NCBI GenBank assembly: GCA_964019165.1
Contig: OZ025278.1
Location: 7,988,028 to 8,052,027 of the forward strand
From: Mastigias papua
Taxonomy: Eukaryota > Cnidaria > Scyphozoa > Rhizostomeae > Mastigiidae
Reading direction: 5' to 3'
DNA length: 64,000 nt
Shown: piece by piece, positions 28,201 through 40,147 of the stretch
Layout of the letters: every line of letters begins with the position of its first letter
How positions within the stretch are numbered: the stretch's first letter is position 1
The notes under the pieces: model-generated
Databases searched by the model: none
What the model was told of the DNA's origin: nothing
Seen by the model: the letters and a program-made list of their open reading frames with translations, nothing else
Program-made: the position numbers and the translations under genes

Positions 28201-28923
28201 CACGTACTTATAGTGATTGTAGACCTTGCATAGTATTGTCAGTTTTGCCACATGTAAAGCACTTTAAAGCTGTATATAGTGTAAAATCAAAGACTAAAGC
28301 TAATATGAGTAGGAAACACTGGCTAAACTACTGGCATCGGTGCAAGGATAGATGTAAAAGACGGTTAATACATCAGGTTGATGCACTTGCACTCAATTTC
28401 AATCATACAGCAGTGTATGCACACATTATGATTGCTTGTGATGGGCCTAAAATACGTATGTGTGCAAAGTCTGACAATACAGCAATGACCACTGATCTGA
28501 TGGTTATATGATATTATAAATGCTAGATTCACTGTACAAATATGCTTAGATTATGTTTTGGAGCTATGACACACGTACTTATAGTGATTGTAGACCTTGC
28601 ATAGTATTGTCAGTTTTGCCACATGTAAAGCACTTTAAAGCTGTATATAGTGTAAAATCAAAGACTAAGGCCAATATGAGTAGGAAACATTGGCTAAACT
28701 ACTGGCATCGGTGCAAGGATAGATGTAAAAGACGGTTAATACATCAGGTTGATGCACTTGCACTCAATTTCAATCATACAGCAGTATATGCACACATTGT
28801 GATTGCTTGTGATGGGCCTAAAATACGTATGTGTGCAAAGTCTGACAATACAGCAATGACCACTGATCTGATGGTTATATGATATTATAAATGCTAGAAT
28901 AACTGTACAAATATGCTTAGATT
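25207..28923 (+). repeat. Variable HOR, period 2 (10 monomers, 3717 bp)
   Basis: Class order A-B-C-C-D'-D-F-G-H-E, starts at 25207, 25578, 25949, 26320, 26691, 27063, 27440, 27811, 28182 and 28553. F has aacaactggc and gcaaagtgtggc; G has gcacccatag; H has lost its start codon (attacgttttgg). D' has caatatctaatc without the 7-bp insertion. It begins like period 1 but has a different second half. Confidence 0.8.
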
Positions 28924-31527
28924 ATGTTTTGGAGCTATGACACACGTACTTATAGTGATTGTAGACCTTGCATAGTATTGTCACTTTTGCCATATGTAAA
29001 GCACTTTAAAGCTGTATATAGTGTAAAATCAACGACTAAGGCTAATATGAGTAGGAAGCATTGGCTAAACTACTGGCATCGGTGCAAGCATAGATGTAAA
29101 AGACGTTTAATGCATGAGATTGACGCACTTGCAGTCAATTTCAATCATACAGCAGTGTATGCACACATTGTGATTGCTTGTGATGGGCCTAAAATACGTA
29201 TGTGTGCAAAGTCTGACAATACAGCAATGACCACTGATCTGATCGTTATATGATATTATACATGCTAGATTCACTGTACAAATATGCTTAGATTATGTTT
29301 TGGAGCTATGACACACGTACTTATAGTGATTGTAGACCTTGCATAGTATTGTCAGTTTTGCCACATGTAAAGCACTTTAAAGCTGTATATAGTGTAAAAT
29401 CAAAGACTAAGGCTAATATGAGTAGGAAACATTGGCTAAACTACTGGCATCGGTGCAAGGATAGATGTAAAAGACGTTTAATACATCAGGTTGATGCACT
29501 TGCACTCAATTTCAATCATACAGCAGTATATGCACACATTGTGATTGCTTGTGATGGGCCTAAAATACGTATGTGTGCAAAGTCTGACAATACAGCAATG
29601 ACCACTGATCTGATGGTTATATGATATTATAAATGCTAGATTCACTGTACAAATATGCTTAGATTATGTTTTGGAGCTATGACACACGTACTTATAGTGA
29701 TTGTAGACCTTGGATAGTATTGTCAGTTTTGCCACATGTAAAGCACTTTACAGCTGTATATAGTGTAAAATCAAAGACTAAGGCTAATATGAGTAGGAAA
29801 CACTGGCTAAACTACTGGCATCGGTGCAAGCATAGATGTAAAAGACGCTGAATGCATGAGATTGACGCATTTGCACTCAATTTAAATCATACAGCACTAT
29901 ATCCACACATTGTGATTGCTTGTGATGGGCCTAAAATACGTATGTGTGCAAAGTCTGACAATACAGCAATGACCACTGATCTGATGGTTATATGATATTA
30001 TAAATGCTAGATTCACTGTACAAATATGCTTAGATTATGTTTTGGAGCTATGACACACGTACTTATAGTGATTGTAGACCTTGCATAGTATTGTCAGTTT
30101 TGCCACATGTAAAGCACTTTACAGCTGTATATAGTGTAAAATCAAAGACTAAGGCTAATATGAGTAGGAAACACTGGCTAAACTACTGGAATCGGTGCAA
30201 GCATAGATGTAAAAGACGCTGAATGCATGAGATTGACGCATTTGCACTCAATTTAAAGCATACAGCACTATATCCACACATTGTGATTGCTTGTGATGGG
30301 CCTAAAATACGTATGTGTGCAAAGTCTGACAATACAGCAATGACCACTGATCTGATGGTTATATGATATTATAAATGCTAGATTCACTGTACAAATATGC
30401 TTAGATTATGTTTTGGAGCTATGACACACGTACTTATAGTGATTGTAGACCTTGCATAGTAGTGTCAGTTGTGCCACATGTAAAGCACTTTACAGCTGTA
30501 TATAGCGCAAAATCTACGACTAAGGCTAATATGAGTAGGAAACATTGGCTAAACTACTGGCATCGGTGCAAGCATAGATGTAAAAGACGGTTAATACATC
30601 AGGTTGATGCACTTGCACTCAATTTCTAATCATACAGTATACTAATCATATGCACACATTGTGATTGCTTGTGATGGGCCTAAAATACCTATGTGTGCAA
30701 AGTCTGACAATACAGCAATGACCACTGATCTGATGGTTATATGATATTATAAATGCTAGAATAACTGTACAAATATGCTTAGATTATGTTTTGGAGCTAT
30801 GACACACGTACTTATAGTGATTGTAGACCTTGCATAGTATTGTCAGTTTTGCCACATGTAAAGCACTTTAAAGCTGTATATAGTGTAAAATCAAAGACTA
30901 AGGCTAATATGAGTAGGAAACATTGGCTAAACAACTGGCATCGGTGCAAGCATAGATGTAAAAGACGTTTAATGCATGAGATTGACGCACTTGCACTCAA
31001 TTTCAATCATACAGCAGTATATGCACACATTGTGATTGCTTGTGATGGGCCTAAAATACGTATGTGTGCAAAGTCTGACAATACAGCAATGACCACTGAT
31101 CTGATGGTTATATGATATTATAAATGCTAGATTCACTGTACAAATATGCTTAGATTATGTTTTGGAGCTATGACACACGTACTTATAGTGATTGTAGACC
31201 TTGCATAGTATTGTCAGTTTTGCCACATGTAAAGCACTTTAAAGCTGTATATAGTGTAAAATCAAAGACTAAGGCCAATATGAGTAGGAAACATTGGCTA
31301 AACTACTGGCATCGGTGCAAGGATAGATGTAAAAGACGGTTAATACATCAGGTTGATGCACTTGCACTCAATTTCAATCATACAGCAGTATATGCACACA
31401 TTGTGATTGCTTGTGATGGGCCTAAAATACGTATGTGTGCAAAGTCTGACAATACAGCAATGACCACTGATCTGATGGTTATATGATATTATAAATGCTA
31501 GAATAACTGTACAAATATGCTTAGATT
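28924..31527 (+). repeat. Variable HOR, period 3 (7 monomers, 2604 bp)
   Basis: Class order A-B-C-C-D-F-E, starts at 28924, 29295, 29666, 30037, 30408, 30786 and 31157. Compared with period 2 it lacks D', G and H. From this period on, the A copies at 28924, 31528, 32641 and 34124 share tattatacatgc in the spacer, absent from the A copies at 21484 and 25207, so they form a younger lineage. Confidence 0.78.
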
Positions 31528-34123
31528 ATGTTTTGGAGCTATGACACACGTACTTATAGTGATTGTAGACCTTGCATAGTATTGTCACTTTTGCCATATG
31601 TAAAGCACTTTAAAGCTGTATATAGTGTAAAATCAACGACTAAGGCTAATATGAGTAGGAAGCATTGGCTAAACTACTGGCATCGGTGCAAGCATAGATG
31701 TAAAAGACGTTTAATGCATGAGATTGACGCACTTGCAGTCAATTTCAATCATACAGCAGTGTATGCACACATTGTGATTGCTTGTGATGGGCCTAAAATA
31801 CGTATGTGTGCAAAGTCTGACAATACAGCAATGACCACTGATCTGATCGTTATATGATATTATACATGCTAGATTCACTGTACAAATATGCTTAGATTAT
31901 GTTTTGGAGCTATGACACACGTACTTATAGTGATTGTAGACCTTGCATAGTATTGTCAGTTTTGCCACATGTAAAGCACTTTAAAGCTGTATATAGTGTA
32001 AAATCAAAGACTAAGGCTAATATGAGTAGGAAACATTGGCTAAACAACTGGCATCGGTGCAAGCATAGATGTAAAAGACGTTTAATGCATGAGATTGACG
32101 CACTTGCACTCAATTTCAATCATACAGCAGTATATGCACACATTGTGATTGCTTGTGATGGGCCTAAAATACGTATGTGTGCAAAGTCTGACAATACAGC
32201 AATGACCACTGATCTGATGGTTATATGATATTATAAATGCTAGATTCACTGTACAAATATGCTTAGATTATGTTTTGGAGCTATGACACACGTACTTATA
32301 GTGATTGTAGACCTTGCATAGTATTGTCAGTTTTGCCACATGTAAAGCACTTTAAAGCTGTATATAGTGTAAAATCAAAGACTAAGGCCAATATGAGTAG
32401 GAAACATTGGCTAAACTACTGGCATCGGTGCAAGGATAGATGTAAAAGACGGTTAATACATCAGGTTGATGCACTTGCACTCAATTTCAATCATACAGCA
32501 GTATATGCACACATTGTGATTGCTTGTGATGGGCCTAAAATACGTATGTGTGCAAAGTCTGACAATACAGCAATGACCACTGATCTGATGGTTATATGAT
32601 ATTATAAATGCTAGAATAACTGTACAAATATGCTTAGATTATGTTTTGGAGCTATGACACACGTACTTATAGTGATTGTAGACCTTGCATAGTATTGTCA
32701 CTTTTGCCATATGTAAAGCACTTTAAAGCTGTATATAGTGTAAACTCAAAGACTAAGGCTAATATGAGTAGGAAGCATTGGCTAAACTACTGGCATCGGT
32801 GCAAGCATAGATGTAAAAGACGTTTAATGCATGAGATTGACGCACTTGCAGTCAATTTCAATCATACAGCAGTGTATGCACACATTGTGATTGCTTGTGA
32901 TGGGCCTAAAATACGTATGTGTGCAAAGTCTGACAATACAGCAATGACCACTGATCTGATCGTTATATGATATTATACATGCTAGATTCACTGTACAAAT
33001 ATGCTTAGATTATGTTTTGGAGCTATGACACACGTACTTATAGTGATTGTAGACCTTGCATAGTATTGTCAGTTTTGCCACATGTAAAGCACTTTAAAGC
33101 TGTATATAGTGTAAAATCAACGACTAAGGCTAATATGAGTAGGAAACATTGGCTAAACTACTGGCATCGGTGCAAGGATAGATGTAAAAGACGTTTAATA
33201 CATCAGGTTGATGCACTTGCACTCAATTTCAATCATACAGCAGTATATGCACACATTGTGATTGCTTGTGATGGGCCTAAAATACGTATGTGTGCAAAGT
33301 CTGACAATACAGCAATGACCACTGATCTGATGGTTATATGATATTATAAATGCTAGATTCACTGTACAAATATGCTTAGATTATGTTTTGGAGCTATGAC
33401 ACACGTACTTATAGTGATTGTAGACCTTGCATAGTATTGTCAGTTTTGCCACATGTAAAGCACTTTACAGCTGTATATAGTGTAAAATCAAAGACTAAGG
33501 CTAATATGAGTAGGAAACACTGGCTAAACTACTGGCATCGGTGCAAGCATAGATGTAAAAGACGCTGAATGGATGAGATTGACGCATTTGCACTCAATTT
33601 AAATCATACAGCACTATATCCACACATTGTGATTGCTTGTGATGGGCCTAAAATACGTATGTGTGCAAAGTCTGACAATACAGCAATGACCACTGATCTG
33701 ATGGTTATATGATATTATAAATGCTAGATTCACTGTACAAATATGCTTAGATTATGTTTTGGAGCTATGACACACGTACTTATAGTGATTGTAGACCTTG
33801 CATAGTATTGTCAGTTTTGCCACATGTAAAGCACTTTAAAGCTGTATATAGTGTAAAATCAAAGACTAAGGCCAATATGAGTAGGAAACATTGGCTAAAC
33901 TACTGGCATCGGTGCAACACTATATGTAAAAGATGTTAATGCATGAAATTGACGCATTTCCACTCAATTTAAATTCACCAACAGTATATGTACAAATTGT
34001 GATTGCTTGTGATGGGCCTAAAATACGTATGTGTGCAAAGTCTGACAATACAGCAATGACCACTGATCTGATGGTTATATGATATTATAAATGCTAGAAT
34101 AACTGTACAAATATGCTTAGATT
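31528..34123 (+). repeat. Variable HOR, shortened periods 4 and 5
   Basis: 31528-32640 is A-F-E (three monomers, 1113 bp). 32641-34123 is A-B-C-J (four monomers, 1483 bp). J (33754) is a chimera: a normal first third, then gcaacactatatg, gatgttaatgcatgaaattg and aaattcaccaacag, resembling the gaattcaacaac monomers at 50501, 56438 and 58292. These short periods look like deletion products of the 7-10-mer. Confidence 0.72.
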
Positions 34124-37100
34124 ATGTTTTGGAGCTATGACACACGTACTTATAGTGATTGTAGACCTTGCATAGTATTGTCACTTTTGCCATATGTAAA
34201 GCACTTTAAAGCTGTATATAGTGTAAAATCAACGACTAAGGCTAATATGAGTAGGAAGCATTGGCTAAACTACTGGCATCGGTGCAAGCATAGATGTAAA
34301 AGACGTTTAATGCATGAGATTGACGCACTTGCAGTCAATTTCAATCATACAGCAGTGTATGCACACATCGTGATTGCTTGTGATGGGCCTAAAATACGTA
34401 TGTGTGCAAAGTCTGACAATACAGCAATGACCACTGATCTGATTGTTATATGATATTATACATGCTAGATTCACTGTACAAATATGCTTAGATTATGTTT
34501 TGGAGCTATGACACACGTACTTATAGTGATTGTAGACCTTGCATAGTATTGTCAGTTTTGCCACATGTAAAGCACTTTAAAGCTGTATATAGTGTAAAAT
34601 CAACGACTAAGGCTAATATGAGTAGGAAACATTGGCTAAACTACTGGCATCGGTGCAAGGATAGATGTAAAAGACGTTTAATACATCAGGTTGATGCACT
34701 TGCACTCAATTTCAATCATACAGCAGTATATGCACACATTGTGATTGCTTGTGATGGGCCTAAAATACGTATGTGTGCAAAGTCTGACAATACAGCAATG
34801 ACCACTGATCTGATGGTTATATGATATTATAAATGCTAGATTCACTGTACAAATATGCTTAGATTATGTTTTGGAGCTATGACACACGTACTTATAGTGA
34901 TTGTAGACCTTGCATAGTATTGTCAGTTTTGCCACATGTAAAGCACTTTACAGCTGTATATAGTGTAAAATCAAAGACTAAGGCTAATATGAGTAGGAAA
35001 CACTGGCTAAACTACTGGCATCGGTGCAAGCATAGATGTAAAAGACGCTGAATGCATGAGATTGACGCATTTGCACTCAATTTAAATCATACAGCACTAT
35101 ATCCACACATTGTGATTGCTTGTGATGGGCCTAAAATACGTATGTGTGCAAAGTCTGACAATACAGCAATGACCACTGATCTGATGGTTATATGATATTA
35201 TAAATGCTAGATTCACTGTACAAATATGCTTAGATTATGTTTTGGAGCTATGACACACGTACTTATAGTGATTGTAGACCTTGCATAGTAGTGTCAGTTT
35301 TGCCACATGTAAAGCACTTTACAGCTGTATATAGTGCAAAATCTACGACTAAGGCTAATATGAGTAGGAAACATTGGCTAAACTACTGGCATCGGTGCAA
35401 GCATAGATGTAAAAGACGGTTAATACATCAGGTTGATGCACTTGCGCTCAATATCTAATCATACAGCAGTATATGTACACATTGTGATTGCTTGTGATGG
35501 GCCTAAAATACGTATGTGTGCAAAGTCTGACAATACAGCAAAGACCACTGATCTGATGGTTATATGATATTATAAATGCTAGAATAGCTGTACAAATATG
35601 CTTAGATTATGTTTTGGAGCTATGACACACGTACGTATAGTGATTGTAGACCTTGCATAGTAGTGTCAGTTGTGCCACATGTAAAGCACTTTACAGCTGT
35701 ATATAGTGCAAAATCTACGACTAAGGCTAATATGAGTAGGAAACATTGGCTAAACTACTGGCATCGGTGCAAGCATAGATGTAAAAGACGGTTAATACAT
35801 CAGGTTGATGCACTTGCACTCAATTTCTAATCATACAGTATACTAATCATATGCACACATTGTGATTGCTTGTGATGGGCCTAAAATACCTATGTGTGCA
35901 AAGTCTGACAATACAGCAATGACCACTGATCTGATGGTTATATGATATTATAAATGCTAGAATAACTGTACAAATATGCTTAGATTATGTTTTGGAGCTA
36001 TGACACACGTACTTATAGTGATTGTAGACCTTGCATAGTATTGTCAGTTTTGCCACATGTAAAGCACTTTAAAGCTGTATATAGTGTAAAATCAAAGACT
36101 AAGGCTAATATGAGTAGGAAACATTGGCTAAACAACTGGCATCGGTGCAAGCATAGATGTAAAAGACGTTTAATGCATGAGATTGACGCACTTGCACTCA
36201 ATTTCAATCATACAGCAGTATATGCACACATTGTGATTGCTTGTGATGGGCCTAAAATACGTATGTATGCAAAGTGTGGCAATACAGCAATTACCACTGA
36301 TCTGATGGTTATATGATATTATAAATGCTAGAATAACTGTACAAATATGCTTAGATTATGTTTTGGAGCTATGACACATGTACTTATAGTGATTGTAGAC
36401 CTTGCATAGTATTGTCAGTTTTGCCACATGTAAAGCACTTTACAGCTGTATATAGTGCAAAATCTACGACTAAGGCTAATATGAGTAGGAAACATTGGCT
36501 AAACTACTGCAATCGGTGCACCCATAGATGTAAAAGACGGTTAATACATCAGGTTGATGCACTTGCACACAATTTCTAATCATACAGCAATATATGCACA
36601 CATTGTGATTGCTTGTGATGGGCCTAAAATACCTATGTGTGCAAAGTCTGACAATACAGCAATGACCACTGATCTGATGGTTATATGATATTATAAATGC
36701 TAGAATAACTGTACAAATATGCTTAGATTACGTTTTGGAGCTATGACACACGTACTTATAGTGATTGTAGACCTTGCATAGTATTGTCAGTTTTGCCACA
36801 TGTAAAGCACTTTAAAGCTGTATATAGTGTAAAATCACAGACTAAAGCTAATATGAGTAGGAAACACTGGCTAAACTACTGGCATCGGCGCAAGCATAGA
36901 TGTAAAAGACGTTTAATGCATGAGATTGACGCACTTGCACTCAGTTTCAATCATACAGCAGTGTATGCACACATTGTGATTGCTTGTGATGGGCCTAAAA
37001 TACGTATGTTTGCAAAGTCTGACAATACAGCAATGACCACTGATCTGATGGTTATATGATATTATAAATGCTAGATTCACTGTACAAATATGCTTAGATT
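34124..37100 (+). repeat. Variable HOR, period 6 (A-B-C-D'-D-F-G-H')
   Basis: Starts at 34124, 34495, 34866, 35237, 35609, 35987, 36358 and 36730. The D'-D-F-G segment (35237-36729) matches 26691-28181 of period 2, sharing caatatctaatc, gctagaatagctg, gtacgtatag and gcaaagtgtggc. The last monomer shares the H start-codon loss (attacg) but has gcgcaagcatag, not gcaaggatag. Confidence 0.75.
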
Positions 37101-37471
37101 ATGTTTTGGAGCTATGAAACACGTACTTATAGTGATTGTAGACCTTGCATAGTGTTGTCAGTTTTGTCACATGTACAGCACTTTACAGCTGTATATAGTG
37201 TAAAATCAAAGACTAAGGCTAATATGAGTAGGAAACATTGGCTAAACTACTGGCATCGGTGCAAGCATAGATGTAAAAGACGTGTAATGCATGAGAGTGA
37301 CGCACTTGCACTCAATTTCAATCATACAGCAATATATGCACACATTGTGATTGCTTTTGATGGGCCTAAAATAAGTATGTGTGCAAAGTCTGACAATACA
37401 GCAATGACCACTGATCTGATGGTTATATGATATTATAAATGCTAGATTTACTGTACAAATATGCTTAGATT

Positions 37472-37801
37472 ATGTTTTGGAGCTATGACACACGTACTTA
37501 TAGTGATTGTAGACCTTGCATAGTATTGTCAGTTTTGCCACATGTAAAGCACTTTACAGCTGTATATAGTGTAAAATCAAAGACTAAGGCTAATATGAGT
37601 AGGAAACATTGGCTAAACTACTGGCATCGGTGCAAGCATAGATGTAAAAGACGTTTAATGCATGAGATTGACGCACTTGCACTCAATTTCAATCATACAG
37701 CAGTATATGCACACATTGTGATTGCTTGTGATGGGCCTAAAATACGTATGTGTGCAAAGTCTGACAATACAGCAATGACCACTGATCTGATGGTTATATG
37801 A
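37472..37801 (+). other. 109-codon ORF carried by most satellite monomers (representative)
   Basis: Runs from ATG to TGA and covers 330 of 371 bases. The predicted peptide is basic and rich in Cys, His and Tyr, with the signature HWLNYWHRCKHRCKRRL near residues 46-62; no known domain, signal peptide or membrane segment is evident. By hand count about 88 of ~153 monomers keep an intact 109-114-codon version. Against function: 371 is not a multiple of 3; HOR-amplified alleles stop early at the TAG of the cacagaactagg variant, at LNF-stop after a +1 base, or at the TGA of gacgctgaatg; and many inter-monomer differences are amino-acid changing (MHEI versus IHQV, KHRC versus KDRC). No promoter or splice evidence is visible beyond a TATA-like spacer. 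I treat it as an unproven ORF. Confidence 0.25.
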
Positions 37802-37842
37802 TATTATAAATGCTAGATTCACTGTACAAATATGCTTAGATT
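37472..37842 (+). repeat. Reference satellite monomer (371 bp)
   Basis: Chosen as a copy close to the visible consensus. In order: ORF start, a segment ending in the variable gtgtaaaatcaaag tract, a second in-frame ATG (atgagtagg) 123 nt into the unit, the central conserved segment cattggctaaactactggc, the switchable gacgtttaatgcatgag cassette, a 3' conserved part ending atggttatatga (stop), and a 41-nt AT-rich spacer containing tattataaatgc. I see no tRNA, 5S, snRNA or telomere-like sequence, no centromere-protein-B-box match and no strong internal duplication. The family is not one I recognise. Confidence 0.9.
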
Positions 37843-38118
37843 ATGTTTTGGAGCTATGACACACGTACTTATGGTGATCGTATGTCGTTCATAGTATTGT
37901 CAGTTTTGCCACATGTAAAGTGCTTTAAAGCTGTATATAGAGTAAAATCAAAGACTAAGGCTAATTTGAGTAGGAAACATTGGCTGAACTACTGGCAACA
38001 GTGCAAGCATAGGTGTAAAAGACGTTTAATGCATGACATTGACGCACTTGCACTCAATTTCAATCATACAGCAGTATATGCACACATTGTGATTGCTTGT
38101 GATGGGCCTAAAATACGT

Positions 38119-38126
38119 ATGTGTGC
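38119..38126. repeat. Target-site duplication, left (atgtgtgc)
   Basis: Eight bases of satellite repeated directly at 43721-43728. With the element and one copy removed, the split monomer is 284 + 87 = 371 bp, exactly one unit. The flanks also allow a 10-bp reading (atgtgtgcaa) or a 9-bp reading with one mismatch. Confidence 0.85.
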
Positions 38127-38662
38127 AACAGAGGAGACTTTTGTATTAGCCAATCAGAGGTCGTCCTCATTGGCCAATCAGAAGCCTGGATGGTGACATC
38201 ACTTTGTTTACATTTTGCACGCCACCCCCATTTGTAATGGGAAAAACCTGGTCGCACAAATAAGGTCATCGGCAGTAGATGGTTCATTGAAACTATCCCA
38301 GTTTCTGGTAGTACTCTCCTAACGAGACAAACTAAAAATCTACCGCGGCCCTAAGCGATATCTTTACGAATTTTTTCTACAGCGACATTCAAAGTTCATC
38401 CTTCCTAAACTGCATTTTGAATTTGCCTAGGCACCCAGGGAGGATGAATCCCCATCAAAAAATGCTCATGCCTCACCATCAATGCTGTTAAAATCCTTCA
38501 CTTTACTTAATGTTAATCTTAACTGTACTTGTGATTCCCCCTTTCTCCGCAAAACGCGCAAAACGTAGTTATGATTTGCAAATCTCCCGCCAAAACATAA
38601 CACGAGAATGAGGACAAAGAAAATCAAAACTCTTATTCAACATGAAGTTTGTTCATCATGGC
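38127..38662 (+). repeat. Left terminal inverted repeat (~536 bp)
   Basis: Aligns by eye with the reverse complement of 43185-43720 over its full length, with scattered substitutions (cagaggagac versus cagaggaaac, ggcacccaggg versus ggtacccaggg) and a few changes at the inner edge near 38640. It contains CCAAT boxes, an ATTGGCCAAT palindrome, a CRE-like octamer and an E2F-like site. Confidence 0.92.
38169..38178. promoter_or_regulatory. CCAAT palindrome ATTGGCCAAT in left TIR
   Basis: Overlapping inverted CCAAT boxes, with another CCAAT at 38150-38154 and a CRE-like TGACATCA at 38194-38201. The mirror copies in the right TIR are at 43668-43677 and 43645-43652. CCAAT plus CRE-like elements near the tip are typical polymerase II promoter parts. 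Confidence 0.45.
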
Positions 38663-38705
38663 GAACATGGTGAACGGGGAGAACAAGCGTGGTAAGGAGA
38701 GGGCA

Positions 38706-39104
38706 CTATTGAATGGCAACGCTACTCAGAGAAGGTCTCTTCCAACGTAAAATGTCATCAATGAGAGATTCTATGCAACCATGTTCAGCTTCACCAAAAT
38801 AAGACTCTTGGTCAGCTTCGTCATCTCCCTCGACGCTGTTCTCATCATCACCACCCATTTCGCACTTATCTTCATCATCACTGTCACCGTAAACGTCTGG
38901 GTTCAGTACAGAGTTGTTTGCCTTTTCACTGAGATCCTCAACAAATTGTTTCAGTACTCCCTTGCAAATTGGGCACGAACCGATGTTTGGGAGCAAACAG
39001 GCTGTATGGAAGGAATGACCACATCCGTGAAATACGCGCCAAATTGAGCATTCATTACGTGAACAGTTTTTCAAGTCACATTTCCTACAATGAAAATCAT
39101 ACAA
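38706..39104 (-). CDS. RING-H2 zinc-finger 3' exon of the transposon gene
   Basis: The 132-codon open stretch contains an eight-ligand RING-H2 pattern: C6-x2-C9, C28-x-H30, H33-x2-C36, C44-x2-C47, with CGHSFHTACL and CPICKG readable. A very acidic stretch (Asp/Glu-rich, about residues 73-107) follows, then a short hydrophobic/basic tail to the stop. The first codon is TTG, so this is not an independent start. A good acceptor (tttcattgtag before gaaatgtgac) puts the exon start at 39084 and is in phase with a donor at 39901. Using it would drop C6 and leave the upstream cysteines C9, C14 and C19 to complete the finger. RING fingers bind zinc and often act in ubiquitin transfer; here it may serve the transposase or a host interaction. 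Function is not shown by the sequence. Confidence 0.7.
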   Translation of the reverse strand: MYDFHCRKCDLKNCSRNECSIWRVFHGCGHSFHTACLLPNIGSCPICKGVLKQFVEDLSEKANNSVLNPDVYGDSDDEDKCEMGGDDENSVEGDDEADQESYFGEAEHGCIESLIDDILRWKRPSLSSVAIQ

Positions 39105-39901
39105 TGGGGAGCATGAAAAATTATCACCAGGTAACTTTCAGCAATAAGTACTGGTGTGCGTTGTTTTCAAATGAAAATTTGCTTCATTTGTATGTATTTG
39201 CTTCTATTTGTATGTAGTGAAATTATAATTATATGCAATTAACTGAACTCAAAAAGTACTTAAAACATACTTCATACCCCCTCCTGAAAAAATTCATATG
39301 TATTTGCTTTAGACTTTGCAAATAAACTTACAGAGAACCTTAGCAAGGGTTTTCAAAAGAACATTTAGAAATGCATATAAAATCCTGTGATAGTGGGTTG
39401 AAGAAGTAAATTCCAATTCTAGTTTTGAAATATAGGTAATACTTGCGCTATCCCCCCTCAATTTTCTTGTATTTTGTTTAAGCCCCAGCATTTTTATTAC
39501 ACATCCCTCTCAAAAAGCCTCTGCTCTCCATGAGAGATACTTTATGACCACTCCCTAATGCAGATAAGATTTTAACATGACCACAAAAGTGCTATAGTAC
39601 ATGTAGAACCAGTCATATAGTACATTCCCTCTGCAACCCTCTGATTCCTATAAGCATAAATGATTTATTTTTCTCTATTTGCTATAAAGTATTTATTTTA
39701 TACAGCTATGATATTTCAAACTAGGTCAAACTATGATATGATTTGAAATAGCCATGATAACTTTGATACAATGCCCCCATTTTCACACTTTAGTTGTCAA
39801 CACAATGAATTACTGCAAAGTGTTAGATCCAATTGCACAGAAGATCTATGGTGTATAAAAGTTTTTAATTCTATATTTGCTTATATATAAGGAGGGCATA
39901 C
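39085..39901 (-). other. Predicted intron between core tail and RING exon
   Basis: 817 bp, GTATGC donor at 39901-39896 and TTGTAG acceptor ending at 39085. Donor and acceptor are both phase 2, so the joined frame continues into the zinc finger. The stretch is AT-rich with homopolymer runs. Small open frames (e.g. 39309-39491 minus) have no recognisable features. I see no other gene here. Confidence 0.5.
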
Positions 39902-40147
39902 TTGTTTGGATCTGGAGAAAGTTCATGGCACAAAAAGCCCAGTGGTAGGACATCATTAGTCACAATCTGGTCATCACCAAATATGTCAGGTAAGCGCCAT
40001 TTTGTCACTCTGCTTTTGCTTTTCTTTGTAGGGGCTTTCACCAATGTTCCTTGATTTGGCTTTTCAAAGATCAACTTAAATTTTTTTGCAATAAATTCAG
40101 CTGCTTTAATCTTCAAAAATTCAATATTCTTGTGTGTAAAATTTTGC
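39902..40147 (-). CDS. Frameshifted C-terminal tail of the transposase-like core
   Basis: Open frame in -1 relation to the core ORF, directly downstream of a 7-base A run (T7 on the plus strand, 40148-40154). It begins with a Lys/Phe-rich segment and contains the readable stretch WRLPDIFGDDQIV and a short CHELSPDPN end at the predicted donor. The core ORF ends at 40113 in unrelated residues just after the A run, while this frame continues with biased, protein-like composition. A one-base slip in the run is the simplest explanation; programmed slippage or assembly error are alternatives. No recognised domain. Confidence 0.6.

Larger units (their letters stand above)
20936..38126 (+). repeat. 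371-bp satellite array, middle block
   Basis: About 46 monomers in the same orientation and phase as the left block, from the second half of the split monomer to a monomer (37843) truncated by the large transposon. Units are 370-378 bp. This block holds most of the stop-bearing classes: gacgctgaatg (TGA) monomers at 22226, 22597, 23717, 25949, 26320, 29666, 30037, 33383 and 34866, and 377/378-bp monomers at 22968, 24087, 27063, 30408 and 35609. Confidence 0.98.
37101..38126 (+). repeat. Satellite monomers left of the large transposon
   Basis: Starts at 37101 (several unique changes, e.g. gtgtaatgcatgagagtg), 37472 (consensus-like) and 37843 (diverged: atggtgatcgtatgtcgttc, ggcaacagtgc, cataggtg). 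The last is cut after 284 bp by the transposon. Confidence 0.85.

Noticed and set aside
37472..37842. Hammerhead ribozyme in the satellite (ctgatgg and ggaaac are present)
   Set aside because: The core would need CTGATGA and GAAAC separated by one short stem. Here the first motif has a mismatch and the two lie far apart, without supporting helices visible by eye.
38781..39217. Plus-strand frames over the RING exon
   Set aside because: Shadows of the minus-strand RING-H2 sequence, whose zinc-ligand spacing is far more convincing.
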